Source: Luteolibacter sp. LG18
GTDB taxonomy: Bacteria; Verrucomicrobiota; Verrucomicrobiia; Verrucomicrobiales; Akkermansiaceae
Direction: 5' to 3'
Assembly: GCF_036322585.1 (NCBI RefSeq)
Contig: NZ_AP024600.1
Location: forward strand, 1,426,001-1,490,000
Length of the DNA: 64,000 bases
Shown here: positions 9,013 to 18,008 of the stretch, in pieces
Layout: each line of letters opens with the position of its first letter
Numbering within the stretch: the first letter of the stretch is position 1
Made by a program: the position numbers and the translations under genes
The notes under the pieces: model-generated
Database searches by the model: none
Seen by the model: the letters and a program-made list of their open reading frames with translations, nothing else
Told to the model about the DNA's origin: nothing

Positions 9013-9882
9013 ATGTCCGACCTTCCCGCTTGCGTCCGCCTGACCCACCCGGCCGAGAACTACCCGGTCCTGGAGATCGAACACCCGTCCTGCCGGGCGA
9101 AGGTGGCGCTGCACGGCGCGCACGTGATGGAGTGGACCCCGGCGGGCCACGAGCCGGTGCTCTACCTGAGCCCGAAGACCGGCCTCAAGGAGGGCAAGGC
9201 GATCCGCGGCGGCATCCCGGTGTGCTGGCCGTGGTTCGGTCCGCATCCGTCCGACTCCACCAAGCCCGCGCACGGCTTCGCCCGCGGGAAATTTTGGAAG
9301 CTGCTGGGCTGCCGGGACGAGGGCGCCTCGGTGGAGCTGCGGTTCGGCCTGAAAGCCGACGAGCAGACCCGCGCGCTGTGGCCGCACGAGTTCGAGGCGA
9401 TCGTCGAAGTCCGCCTCGGCGCGGAGCTGCACGTTTCCCTCGCCGCCCACAACACCGGCACGGAGCCGTGGGTGGAAACGGCCGCCCTGCACACCTATCT
9501 CACCATCAGCCACGTCGATGAAATCGAGATCACCGGCCTGAACGGCGCGACGTTCCTTGAGAAAGCCGGCGGCCTGAACGTCCCCGGCGACCAAGCCGGT
9601 CCGGTGCGGATCGTCGGCGAGGTCGACCGTGTCTACGACTCCACCGCCGACCTGGTGCTGCGCGATGACGCGCGCGTGATCCACGTCCACAAGCACGGCA
9701 GCGGCTCGACGGTGGTGTGGAATCCCGGCCCGGAAAAGGCCGCCACGCTGGGCGACCTGCCGCTGGAGGACTATCCGCATTTCGTCTGCATCGAGGCGGC
9801 CAACGGCCCCGGCGCGGAGGTCACCGTGGCCCCCGGCGCCCACCACGTGCTGCGCACCCGGATCACGGTCGAGCGGTCTTGA
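9013..9882 (+). CDS. D-hexose-6-phosphate mutarotase (YeaD-like)
   Basis: This 289-residue aldose 1-epimerase-fold protein interconverts the anomers of hexose-6-phosphates such as glucose-6-phosphate in the cytoplasm. Family marks are KVALHGAHVMEWTP, GKAIRGGIPVCWPWFG with the PAHGFARG segment after it, ALHTYLTI, and VVWNPGPEKAATLGD. The usual length is about 290 aa and the gene is full length. The ATG at 9013 gives the expected N-terminus. No clear operon partner is present. Confidence 0.9.
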   Translation: MSDLPACVRLTHPAENYPVLEIEHPSCRAKVALHGAHVMEWTPAGHEPVLYLSPKTGLKEGKAIRGGIPVCWPWFGPHPSDSTKPAHGFARGKFWKLLGCRDEGASVELRFGLKADEQTRALWPHEFEAIVEVRLGAELHVSLAAHNTGTEPWVETAALHTYLTISHVDEIEITGLNGATFLEKAGGLNVPGDQAGPVRIVGEVDRVYDSTADLVLRDDARVIHVHKHGSGSTVVWNPGPEKAATLGDLPLEDYPHFVCIEAANGPGAEVTVAPGAHHVLRTRITVERS

Positions 9883-9921
9883 GCTTGTGAAGCGCCCGCG
9901 GATCAGGCAGGGTGCGAGGCC

Positions 9922-10944
9922 ATGAGCGAGGAAGCCGTAGCCTCCCCCGAGGCCCCGAAGCCGCGTGCCACCACCGTGGGTGAACTGATGTCCCCGCCGG
10001 TGGGCGTGTTCCGGAGGGACATGACCGTGGCGGAGACGATCGAAAGCCTGCGCGAGATGACCCGCGCGGCCTTCATCACCTATGGCTACGTCACCGACGC
10101 GGACGGCAAACTGGAGGGCGTGGTGGTGATGCGGGACCTGCTGCTGGCCACCCCGGAAACGAAGCTCGGCGACATCATGCTCAAGGATGTCTTCTCGCTG
10201 CGCGAGTCGATGCCGATGCCCGAAGCGCTCAAGGCGGCGCTCGCGAAACATTTCCCGGTCTATCCGATCTGTGACGACCAGGGCCGCCTCAAGGGCTTGG
10301 TTCGCGGCGACAGTCTCTTCGCCGAACAGGTCGTGGAGATCAGCGCGCAGGCCGGTAGCATGGTGGGTGTGGAGAAGGAGGAACGCCTCGCCACGCCGAT
10401 CCCGCGGAGCCTGAAACTCCGCCACCCGTGGCTCCAGATCAACCTGCTCACCGCCTTCCTCGCGGCGGCGGTGGTCGGCTGCTTCGAGGACACGATCAAC
10501 CGTTTCGTCATCCTCGCCGTGTTCCTGCCGGTGATGGCCGGTCAGTCCGGCAACACCGGCTGCCAGGCGCTGGCGATGTCCCTGCGCGGCATGACGCTGG
10601 GCGACGTGAAGAAGGGCAAGGAGCGCACCCTGATCCTCAAGGAAATGACCCTCGGCCTCGCCAACGGCGTGCTGGTGGGGTTCACCGCCGGCATCGGCAT
10701 GTTCATCTATGCCAGCATGCAGAAGAACGCCCACCCGCTGCTGATGGGGGCGATCGTGATGATGGCGATGACGGCGAGCTGCGTGATCAGCGGCCTGTCC
10801 GGCGCATTGATCCCGCTCACGCTGAAACGCCTCGGCGCGGACCCGGCCACGGCTTCCAGCATTTTCCTGACCACCGCCACGGACATCGCGAGCATGGGAA
10901 TTTTCCTGTCGCTGGCGAAGATGCTGGTGCCTGTTGGCGCGTGA
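9922..10944 (+). CDS. mgtE: MgtE-family magnesium transporter lacking the N domain
   Basis: This 340-residue inner-membrane Mg2+ channel has two CBS domains (about residues 15-145; VGELMSPPVGVF and GDIMLKDVF) followed by five hydrophobic segments with the pore signature FLPVMAGQSGNTGCQA. The N-terminal MgtE_N regulatory domain of classical 450-residue MgtE is absent, as in the shorter subgroup. A protease gene follows within 26 bp, and a CNNM/CorC gene lies beyond it, so two Mg2+-linked membrane proteins occur close together. Confidence 0.88.
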   Translation: MSEEAVASPEAPKPRATTVGELMSPPVGVFRRDMTVAETIESLREMTRAAFITYGYVTDADGKLEGVVVMRDLLLATPETKLGDIMLKDVFSLRESMPMPEALKAALAKHFPVYPICDDQGRLKGLVRGDSLFAEQVVEISAQAGSMVGVEKEERLATPIPRSLKLRHPWLQINLLTAFLAAAVVGCFEDTINRFVILAVFLPVMAGQSGNTGCQALAMSLRGMTLGDVKKGKERTLILKEMTLGLANGVLVGFTAGIGMFIYASMQKNAHPLLMGAIVMMAMTASCVISGLSGALIPLTLKRLGADPATASSIFLTTATDIASMGIFLSLAKMLVPVGA

Positions 10945-10969
10945 TCGATCCGGAGGTATGCTGGAACAC

Positions 10970-12586
10970 ATGCATCCGATGCTCGGGAACCGGGTGATGG
11001 GGAGCACCATGGCGATCCTGGCGATCGCCACCGTCCAGTCCCACGCGCTCGCGATCCGGACCTACAGCGCCACGCGCCACGACCGGTTCACCGGCTTTCC
11101 CTCGGCGCCGGTTCTCAACACCGGCTCCTGGTTCACTGGAGCCAACTACACCGGCGTCGGCTGGCTGGTTTCCGACACCCGGCGGCAGTTCGCCCTGGTG
11201 TCGCCGCAGCATTTCGTCATGCCCTCCCACTGGGGCGTGGGCATTGGCGACCAGATCCGGTTTCTTTCATCCGGTGGCCAGCTCGTGACCGCCACGATCG
11301 CCTCCACCACCATCATCCAAGAAAGCTCGGTCAACACCGACCTGACGCTGGGCCGTTTCACCGCGCCCATCCCCACCGGTTCCGGGGTGACGGCGTTTCC
11401 TTACGCGAGCACCAGCGAGAGCTACTACTCAATGGGCAATCCAACGCGGAGGGCCCTGCGGGTGTTCGGGCTCAATACCCGGGTGGGAGGCGGCACCCTG
11501 ACCTCCTTCTTCAATGTCGATCTGGGCAATGGCACCGTGACCCGGATGTATTCCTTCCCCTACACGCTGGCGTCCGGAGGGCAGGATGATTCGTATTTCG
11601 AGGACGGGGATTCCGGTTCGCCCTCGTTCATCGACCCATCCGGTTCGAAGCCGCTGCTGACCGGCACCCATTCCGCCGCGGACAGGGTCTCCTCCACCAC
11701 GACCTACACGAGCTATGACACGTTCGTGCCTCATTATGTCAGCCAGTTGAACACCCTGATGGCCACCGATGGCTATCAGATGATCCCGTCGTCCCCCTCG
11801 GCCACCACGCTCGCCTCTTCGAAGACCTCCACCAGCCCGGCGACACTGCGCCGCGTCCAATCCGGCTCGGCCACCTTCACGGTTTCCAATTCAGGAAGCA
11901 GCACCACCAACGTCGTGGTCACCCTGACTTTTCCCACCGGCAACGGCCCCACGTCGGTGAGCGGTGTCGATTGGCTCGTCGAAACGACCGGACCTGACGT
12001 TTGGATCATCCACCGCGCCACACTGGCCAACGCGGCCAACGCGCCGTTCACCGTGTCCTGGAACTCCATCCCGGACGTGGCGAGCCTGCCGGTCACGGTG
12101 GCCGCACAGAGCGATGGCAGCAACCTCCCGAGCAATGTCTACGACCTGGCCCCCGCCGTCTCCTACGCCCAGTGGAGCGCCGCGCTGGCGCAGCCCGCCG
12201 CCACCGCCGATCCGGATGGCGATGGCCGGACCAACCTTGTCGAGTATGGCTTCGGCGGCGACCCCATGGCGGGCACGGACGTTCTCGCGGCAGGCGTTCC
12301 GGCCGGAACGGTGCTGACGACGGCCTCCGGCACCGCCACGCTGCGGTTTCCCGTTCGCTCGGATTCCCAAGTACGAGGGCTGACGTATGTGACCGAATGG
12401 TCGGACAATCTTACCTCCTGGAGCCAGACCGCCCCGGGCGGCACGGCCACCACCTATCAAGCGTATGTGCCCGCGGTTTCCGGCTTCAAGGAGGCGGTGG
12501 TCACCTTTCCGGCGAACGCGGCGCGGAAGTTCGCGCGGGTGCGGGTGACGCTGGACGAGACCACGGCGGGGATGACGGTGCCCTGA
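10970..12586 (+). CDS. Secreted trypsin-like serine protease with C-terminal DPDGDG motif
   Basis: This is an exported protein of about 538 residues. The N-terminus (HPMLGNRVMGSTMAILAIAT) is a probable signal peptide; several ATGs (10958, 10970, 10979) could start it, and GGAGG at 10952-10956 best suits 10970. The catalytic serine motif is DGDSGSPSF, an Asp candidate lies in NTDLTLGRF, and the His region SPQHFVMPSHW is atypical. An Ig-like/CARDB-type segment follows, then DPDGDGRTNLVEYGFGGDP, a calcium-binding type 3 repeat-like motif also seen in the giant metalloprotease at 54.2-58.5 kb. The target is unknown. Confidence 0.78.
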   Translation: MHPMLGNRVMGSTMAILAIATVQSHALAIRTYSATRHDRFTGFPSAPVLNTGSWFTGANYTGVGWLVSDTRRQFALVSPQHFVMPSHWGVGIGDQIRFLSSGGQLVTATIASTTIIQESSVNTDLTLGRFTAPIPTGSGVTAFPYASTSESYYSMGNPTRRALRVFGLNTRVGGGTLTSFFNVDLGNGTVTRMYSFPYTLASGGQDDSYFEDGDSGSPSFIDPSGSKPLLTGTHSAADRVSSTTTYTSYDTFVPHYVSQLNTLMATDGYQMIPSSPSATTLASSKTSTSPATLRRVQSGSATFTVSNSGSSTTNVVVTLTFPTGNGPTSVSGVDWLVETTGPDVWIIHRATLANAANAPFTVSWNSIPDVASLPVTVAAQSDGSNLPSNVYDLAPAVSYAQWSAALAQPAATADPDGDGRTNLVEYGFGGDPMAGTDVLAAGVPAGTVLTTASGTATLRFPVRSDSQVRGLTYVTEWSDNLTSWSQTAPGGTATTYQAYVPAVSGFKEAVVTFPANAARKFARVRVTLDETTAGMTVP

Positions 12587-12649
12587 GCGGCGGTCTTTCC
12601 TAGCTTGCACAAAGCCGCCGCATGGGTTTGGGTGCAGGGATTTCAAAAG

Positions 12650-13930
12650 ATGTCACCCTGGCTTCCCGCACTCGCCATCCTGTTCCTGATCGCTCTCAAC
12701 GCCTTCCTCTCGACGGTCGAGATCGCGCTGGTGCTGTGCCGTGAATCGAAGCTGAAGGCCGGGGACGAAGGCACGGAGGACGCGCTGTTCCTGCTGCGCG
12801 CGCCGGACAACGCGCTTTCCTCGTCCCAGGCGATCGTGACGCTGGCCACGGTTCTAACAGGAGCCTTCGCCTCGGAAGGCCTGGCCGCGCCGCTGGCTGC
12901 CGCGGTGAGCCCGCTGCTCCACGACGCCGGTTGGGTGGCTCCGCTGGCCCGCGTGCTGGTGGTGCCCGCGGTGGCGGGCTCGGTGCTGCTGTTCGGCGCG
13001 CTGGTGCCGAAGCGGATCGGGCTGGCCCATCCAGAGGCGGTGCTGCGTTTCACGGCGAGGACGGTGCGGAAATGGACCGCCGTCTTCGGCCCGCTGGCCC
13101 GCTTGTTCGGCCAAACCGCGGACGCGATCACGGCGGTGCTGCGGATCAAGCCCGCGGAGGTGGAGACGGTGAGCGAGGACGACGTGAAGCAGATCGTCCG
13201 CGAGGGCGGCAAGAGCGGCGCGCTGCTGCCGGAGGAATCCGAAATGGTGGAAGCGGTGCTGGGGCTGGACAGCCTGCGCGTGCGCGAGCTGATGACGCCG
13301 CGGGGCGACATGGTGTGGCTGGATGCCGCCGCACCGGTGAACCACTCCTTCGACTTGATGCTGTCCAGCGGCCACACCCGCTTCCCGCTCCACGAGGGCC
13401 GCCGCGACAATGTGCTGGGCGTGGTCTTCATCCAGGACGTGTTCATTGCCCAGCGGACGGGCGGCACCGTGGACCTGAAGGCGCTGGCCCGCCCGGCGCT
13501 GCTGGTGCCTCCGACCCAACCGGTGATCCGGCTGCTCGAAACCTTCCGTACCTCCGGGTCCACCTTCGCGCTGGTGGCGGACGAGTTCGGTGGCATCAGC
13601 GGGATCATCACCATGCAGGACGCGGTGGAGGCGATCATCGGCGATTTCCAGGAATCCCCCGATGCGGAACCTTCCGTGGTGGAGCGCAAGGACGGCTCGT
13701 GGCTGGTGGACGCCTCGCTGTATTTCGACGAGATCGTCGAACGGTTCCCGGATTTCCCGAACGAGGACGAGGGCGCACGCCATTATCTGACGCTCAACGG
13801 TTTCATCCTTCAGAAACTCGATCACATGCCGACCACCGGCGAAACGCTGGAAGCCGGTCCCTACCGGATCGAAGTGCTCGATCTGGACCGCAACCGCGTC
13901 GACAAGGTGCTGGTGACACGGATGGTCTGA
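12650..13930 (+). CDS. CNNM/CorC (HlyC) family membrane protein
   Basis: This 426-residue protein has an N-terminal CNNM (DUF21) transmembrane domain (four hydrophobic segments, including ALAILFLIALNAFLSTVEIA), two CBS domains around LRVRELMTPRGDMVWLD and FALVADEFGGISGIITMQD, and a C-terminal CorC_HlyC domain. Members are linked to magnesium or cobalt efflux and resistance rather than hemolysis. The ATG at 12650 is preferred over a TTG at 12605 because it places the first membrane helix at the N-terminus. Its closeness to mgtE supports a role in divalent cation balance. Confidence 0.87.
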   Translation: MSPWLPALAILFLIALNAFLSTVEIALVLCRESKLKAGDEGTEDALFLLRAPDNALSSSQAIVTLATVLTGAFASEGLAAPLAAAVSPLLHDAGWVAPLARVLVVPAVAGSVLLFGALVPKRIGLAHPEAVLRFTARTVRKWTAVFGPLARLFGQTADAITAVLRIKPAEVETVSEDDVKQIVREGGKSGALLPEESEMVEAVLGLDSLRVRELMTPRGDMVWLDAAAPVNHSFDLMLSSGHTRFPLHEGRRDNVLGVVFIQDVFIAQRTGGTVDLKALARPALLVPPTQPVIRLLETFRTSGSTFALVADEFGGISGIITMQDAVEAIIGDFQESPDAEPSVVERKDGSWLVDASLYFDEIVERFPDFPNEDEGARHYLTLNGFILQKLDHMPTTGETLEAGPYRIEVLDLDRNRVDKVLVTRMV

Positions 13931-13934
13931 AACC

Positions 13935-16034
13935 TCACGGCACGATCTTCACGCGGTCGCCCGTTTGGGTCATCGAGAAGAGTTTCTGCGCATTCCCGGA
14001 CGGGACGCGGATGCAGCCGTGGGACGCCGGATAACCAGGGACCACGCCCTCGTGCATGCCGAAGTCCGCGCCGCTGAGGCGCTGGAAGAATGGCATCTCC
14101 GCATGGTAGAGGGTGGACTTCCACTGGCGGTTCTTGTCGGTGATGGCGAACTCGCCGGTCTTGGTGGCGAAGCCCGGTTTGCCGGTGGAAACCTTGGTGG
14201 TGTAGATCTCGTCGCCGTACTGGTTGTAGACCCGCGCGCGCTGCTCGGAGAGGCTGACGACGATCACCCGCTCCTCGATCCACGGATCGCGCCCGAGGAT
14301 GACGCGCATCATCCGCACGTCCTCGGCGAACGAGGCGAAATTGATCGGCCAGAAATGGGTCTCGCGGGTGGTGATGTCCTTCTTCGCGCCCGCGGCCAGC
14401 AGATGCAGGGTGGTGGTGATTTCCCCGCTGGCGGCGGCGAGCATCAGCGGCGTCACATTCTTGTCCTCCCGCAGCACGTAGCGCATCGAGCCCGACTTCA
14501 CATGCTTCAGGAACGACGGCCGGGCCGGGGAAATGCACGGGACGTTCGGGTTCGCGCCCATTTTCAGCAGCGTGAACACCACTCCGGGGCGCTGCAACGC
14601 GATGGCGAGGTTCATCGGCGCCTGTCCTTCGGTGGGACGCAGGAACGGATGCGCCCCGCGCTGGAGCAGGAGGATGGCGAGGCGGTCGTCCCCGGAACGG
14701 ATCGCCGCTCCCAGCGGAGTATCCAGCCACGGCGCACGGGACGGATTCGGAGACACGCCATAGGCGAGCAGCAGGCGGGCCATGCTGCGGTTGCCAGTGA
14801 CACAGGAAAGATACAGCGAATCCCCGGCGGGAGCACCCGCATCGAGAAGGACCCGCACCAGCGACCCCCGGCCGTAAAGCGCGGCGGTCTCGACCGGCAG
14901 GCGGCGGAATGGATCGGGCCGGTCCGCCTTCACCCCCATGGTCAGAAGGCGGCGCACCATCGGAACATCGCCCATCGCCAAGGCGCGGGACAACCAGCGG
15001 TTCCAGCCACCTTCGACCGGTTTCGCGCCGTAGCCGATGAGTTCCGCGGCGAGATCGCAATCACGCGTCTCCATGGCATAGGCCATCGGGGTCTTGCCCG
15101 CGGCATCCGGGCGGTTGAAATCAGCTCCGGCCTTGGCCAGCAAACCGCGGCCTTCGACCCAACCCGACCGCATCACCAGATTGACGGGGGAATCCCCGGC
15201 GGGATTGCGAAGTCCCGCATCCCCGCCTGAGGCGAAAAGGGTCTTGAGCAACTCCCCGTCCTGCTTCCGGATGGCGAATTCCACCGGCGTGCAACCCTGG
15301 GGATCGGCGAGATTGGGATCCGCCCCGGCCTTGAGCAGGCGCGGCACCAGATCGAACCATTCCCGCTCCAGCGCCTGGTGGAGCAAACTTTTCCCCTTGG
15401 CATCGAGGGACGCGCCATCGGCCCCGCGTTCCAGCAGCACGGCCAGCACCTCGCGGCGGCCGTTCGCCATCGCCACCTGCACCAGCGGATTGCCCTTGCT
15501 GTCGGTGGCATGGGGGTCGGTGCCCTTTTCCATGGCGTGGCGGACAAAGGCCAGGCGGCCCTCGCGGATCGCCCACGGCAACAGTTCCTCGCCATCCGGC
15601 ATCACGCCATCGGTCTTCGCGCCCGCGTCCAGCAGGCGGTCGGCGATGGCGGTTTCCTGCGCAACCAGCGCGTAACCGAGGGCGGTGACGCCGTGGACAT
15701 CGGCCACATCAAGATCGCCGGTGCCTGCCCCCAGCAGGAGCAGGGCGGTGGCGACGTCATGACGGAGAATCGCGAGTTGCAGCGGCGTGCGCCCCTCCTC
15801 ATCGCGATGGCCGGTGTGGACTCCGGCCTCCACCAACAGGCGGGCCTCACCGGAATCCCCGGTTTTCATGGCCTCCAGCAGCGCCTTGCCGCTCGGCTCG
15901 ACGCCGCGCTCGGACAACTGGCGGAGGGCCCGTTTCTGCGGGGACTCACAGGATACGACGAGGCATCCGCAGAGAACCAGCGGAGCAAGGGAGGTCAGGG
16001 CACCGTGCGCCTTTTTCACGACGCTCGACACCAT
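13935..16034 (-). CDS. Ankyrin-repeat lipoprotein fused to L,D-transpeptidase
   Basis: This is a 699-residue envelope protein. The start MVSSVVKKAHG leads a signal peptide ending in a lipobox-like LVVSC (Cys29). Residues about 45-560 are tandem ankyrin repeats (for example DEEGRTPLQLAI and LLEAGADPN-like units with TPLMLAAASG near the end). The last 130 residues are a YkuD L,D-transpeptidase domain with ASHGCIRVPSGNAQKLF; Cys674 is the predicted catalytic cysteine. L,D-transpeptidases crosslink peptidoglycan or attach proteins to it. Joining ankyrin repeats to this enzyme is unusual and suggests the repeats position it on a protein partner. An upstream Met (16073) is possible. Confidence 0.85.
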   Translation of the reverse strand: MVSSVVKKAHGALTSLAPLVLCGCLVVSCESPQKRALRQLSERGVEPSGKALLEAMKTGDSGEARLLVEAGVHTGHRDEEGRTPLQLAILRHDVATALLLLGAGTGDLDVADVHGVTALGYALVAQETAIADRLLDAGAKTDGVMPDGEELLPWAIREGRLAFVRHAMEKGTDPHATDSKGNPLVQVAMANGRREVLAVLLERGADGASLDAKGKSLLHQALEREWFDLVPRLLKAGADPNLADPQGCTPVEFAIRKQDGELLKTLFASGGDAGLRNPAGDSPVNLVMRSGWVEGRGLLAKAGADFNRPDAAGKTPMAYAMETRDCDLAAELIGYGAKPVEGGWNRWLSRALAMGDVPMVRRLLTMGVKADRPDPFRRLPVETAALYGRGSLVRVLLDAGAPAGDSLYLSCVTGNRSMARLLLAYGVSPNPSRAPWLDTPLGAAIRSGDDRLAILLLQRGAHPFLRPTEGQAPMNLAIALQRPGVVFTLLKMGANPNVPCISPARPSFLKHVKSGSMRYVLREDKNVTPLMLAAASGEITTTLHLLAAGAKKDITTRETHFWPINFASFAEDVRMMRVILGRDPWIEERVIVVSLSEQRARVYNQYGDEIYTTKVSTGKPGFATKTGEFAITDKNRQWKSTLYHAEMPFFQRLSGADFGMHEGVVPGYPASHGCIRVPSGNAQKLFSMTQTGDRVKIVP

Positions 16035-16078
16035 AACTCCTGCTCCGCATGACGCAAGAAATGGCGCTAACAAATCGC

Positions 16079-17311
16079 TCAGGAAACCAGCGCCTGCAGG
16101 CGGCGGCAGACTTCCTCGACGTTGGCGCGGGAATTGAACGCGGAAATGCGGAACCAGCCCTCACCGGCGGCACCGAAACCGGAGCCCGGGGTGATGACGA
16201 CCTGGGCTTCCTCCAGCATCTTGTCGAACATGTCCCACGAGGTCAGGCCCGCCGGGCAGCCGACCCAGACATACGGGGCGTTCACGCCACCGAAGACCTG
16301 GAGGCCGAGAGCCTGGGCGGTTTCGCGGAGCAGCTTGGCATTGCCCATGTAGTGCTCGATCAGCGCGGAAACCTGCTCCTTGCCTTCCGGCGAGAAGACG
16401 GCGGCGGCGGCCTTCTGGACCGGATAGCTGGCGCCGTTGAACTTGGTGCTGTGGCGGCGGGACCAGAGGCGGTGAAGCGGGATCCGCTCGCCGGACTCGG
16501 ACTTGCCGGTGACGGTCTTCGGGATGATGACGTAGGCGCAGCGGACGCCGGTGAAGCCGCCGTTCTTCGAGAACGAACGGAATTCGATGGCGACGTCGCG
16601 GGCACCTTCGATTTCAAAAATGGAGCGCGGGACCGAGGCGTCCTGGACGAAGGCCTCGTAGGCGGCGTCGAAGAGGATGATGGTGTCGTTCTCCTTCGCG
16701 TACTTCACCCAGGCCTCAAGCTGCTCGCGGGTGGCGACGGCACCGGTCGGATTGTTCGGGAAGCAGAGGTAGACGAGGTCGAGCTTCTCGGCCGGCGGGG
16801 CGGCGACGAAGCCGTTGGCGGCGTTGCACTCCAGGTAGACGAGGCCCTCGTAGGCACCGTTGTCGTTGGAGTCACCGGTGTTGCCGGCCATCACGTTGGT
16901 GTCGACGTAGACGGGGTAGACCGGGTCGGTGATGCCGGTGCGGTTGCCCTTGCCGAAGATGTCGAGGATGTTGCCGGTGTCGCACTTCGAACCGTCCGAG
17001 ATGAAGACCTCGTCGGCCTCGATGCCGAGGTCGGCGAACTGGTTGTCCACGATCGCCTGGCGGAGGAACTCGTAGCCCTGCTCCGGGCCGTAGCCGTGGA
17101 AGGTGCTGCGGTTCGCGAGCTCATCGACGCCCTCGTGCATGGCCTTCACCACGGCAGGCGGCAGGGCCTCGGTCACGTCGCCGATGCCGCAGCGGATGAT
17201 GCGGCCGGCCTTGTCCGGGTTCGCTTCCGAGTAGGCCTTCACGCGGCGGGCGATTTCGGGGAAGAGGTATCCGGCTTTGAGCTTCAGGAAATTGGAATTG
17301 ATCGTGGCCAT
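16079..17311 (-). CDS. dapL: LL-diaminopimelate aminotransferase
   Basis: This 410-residue PLP enzyme converts tetrahydrodipicolinate to LL-diaminopimelate in one step, serving lysine and peptidoglycan synthesis. Marks include the N-terminus [30 protein letters not shown], the fold-type I core [20 protein letters not shown], and the PLP lysine in [11 protein letters not shown]. Length equals that of plant and chlamydial DapL, and the DapL route is common in the PVC superphylum. It starts at the ATG at 17309-17311. Confidence 0.95.
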   Translation of the reverse strand: MATINSNFLKLKAGYLFPEIARRVKAYSEANPDKAGRIIRCGIGDVTEALPPAVVKAMHEGVDELANRSTFHGYGPEQGYEFLRQAIVDNQFADLGIEADEVFISDGSKCDTGNILDIFGKGNRTGITDPVYPVYVDTNVMAGNTGDSNDNGAYEGLVYLECNAANGFVAAPPAEKLDLVYLCFPNNPTGAVATREQLEAWVKYAKENDTIILFDAAYEAFVQDASVPRSIFEIEGARDVAIEFRSFSKNGGFTGVRCAYVIIPKTVTGKSESGERIPLHRLWSRRHSTKFNGASYPVQKAAAAVFSPEGKEQVSALIEHYMGNAKLLRETAQALGLQVFGGVNAPYVWVGCPAGLTSWDMFDKMLEEAQVVITPGSGFGAAGEGWFRISAFNSRANVEEVCRRLQALVS

Positions 17312-17453
17312 GGCGGCGGGACGTTTAGCGGGACCGCCGCGGGTGCGCAAGGGTCTAGCGGCGGGTTCCGGACGCGGAATTCGCCACTTGCCTGCCATTT
17401 TCCGGTCAGCTTCCCCGCCGCCGGGAGATACACTGGCAAGCGGACCTGCCACC

Positions 17454-18008
17454 ATGACCATTCCCTTTCCAGCCCCCGGCGAGCCCCCGCGGCTCTCCGA
17501 GGAGGAATTCCACCAGTTGCTGGCGGCCTCCCAGCCGCGGCTGAAGGGATACGTGGCCTCGATCCTGGGCGGCTGGTCGGACGTGGACGACATCGTGCAG
17601 GAGACCAATCTGGTGCTGCTCCAGAAGCAGGGGGTGTTCGAAGCCGGGACCAATTTCATCTCGTGGGCGTTCCGGGTGGCCTATTTCAAGGCGACGACCT
17701 GGCGGCGCGACCGCCAGCGGGAAGGCCGGGTGGTGTTCAGCGAGCACGCCTTCCAAGAGCTGGCCGCCCATGCCGAGGAGCGCTTCCACAACCGCGGCAA
17801 CCCGGGCGAAGCACTGGCGGAATGCCTGAAACGGCTGCCCGCCCAGGAACGGGAGCTGGTGGAGGTGAAATACGCCCAGCGGCGTTCGCTGGTCGATCAC
17901 GCCCGGACCCTCGGCTGCAGCGCGCAGTCGCTCCACAAACGGATTTCCCGGATCCGGTTGGCGCTGCGGGAGTGCATGCGCCGCCAATCCCACTCTGAAC
18001 TGTCATGA
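17454..18008 (+). CDS. ECF-type RNA polymerase sigma factor
   Basis: This 184-residue sigma-70-like protein has region 2 at about residues 15-90 ([47 protein letters not shown]) and region 4 at about 125-175 ([18 protein letters not shown], helix-turn-helix at [17 protein letters not shown]). It matches the planctomycete/verrucomicrobial ECF families. The start at 17454 (MTIPFPAP) is chosen because upstream sequence overlaps the dapL promoter and looks non-coding. Its stop overlaps the FecR-like gene by 4 bp, indicating coupled expression with its likely anti-sigma partner. Confidence 0.88.
   Translation: MTIPFPAPGEPPRLSEEEFHQLLAASQPRLKGYVASILGGWSDVDDIVQETNLVLLQKQGVFEAGTNFISWAFRVAYFKATTWRRDRQREGRVVFSEHAFQELAAHAEERFHNRGNPGEALAECLKRLPAQERELVEVKYAQRRSLVDHARTLGCSAQSLHKRISRIRLALRECMRRQSHSELS

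Noticed and set aside
8404-11031. 875-codon reverse ORF across three genes
   Set aside because: It spans the mutarotase and mgtE genes, which are clearly coded forward; it is an antisense shadow.
16383-16617. Ser/Arg-rich ORFs inside dapL
   Set aside because: Frame-shift shadows of a GC-rich coding region.
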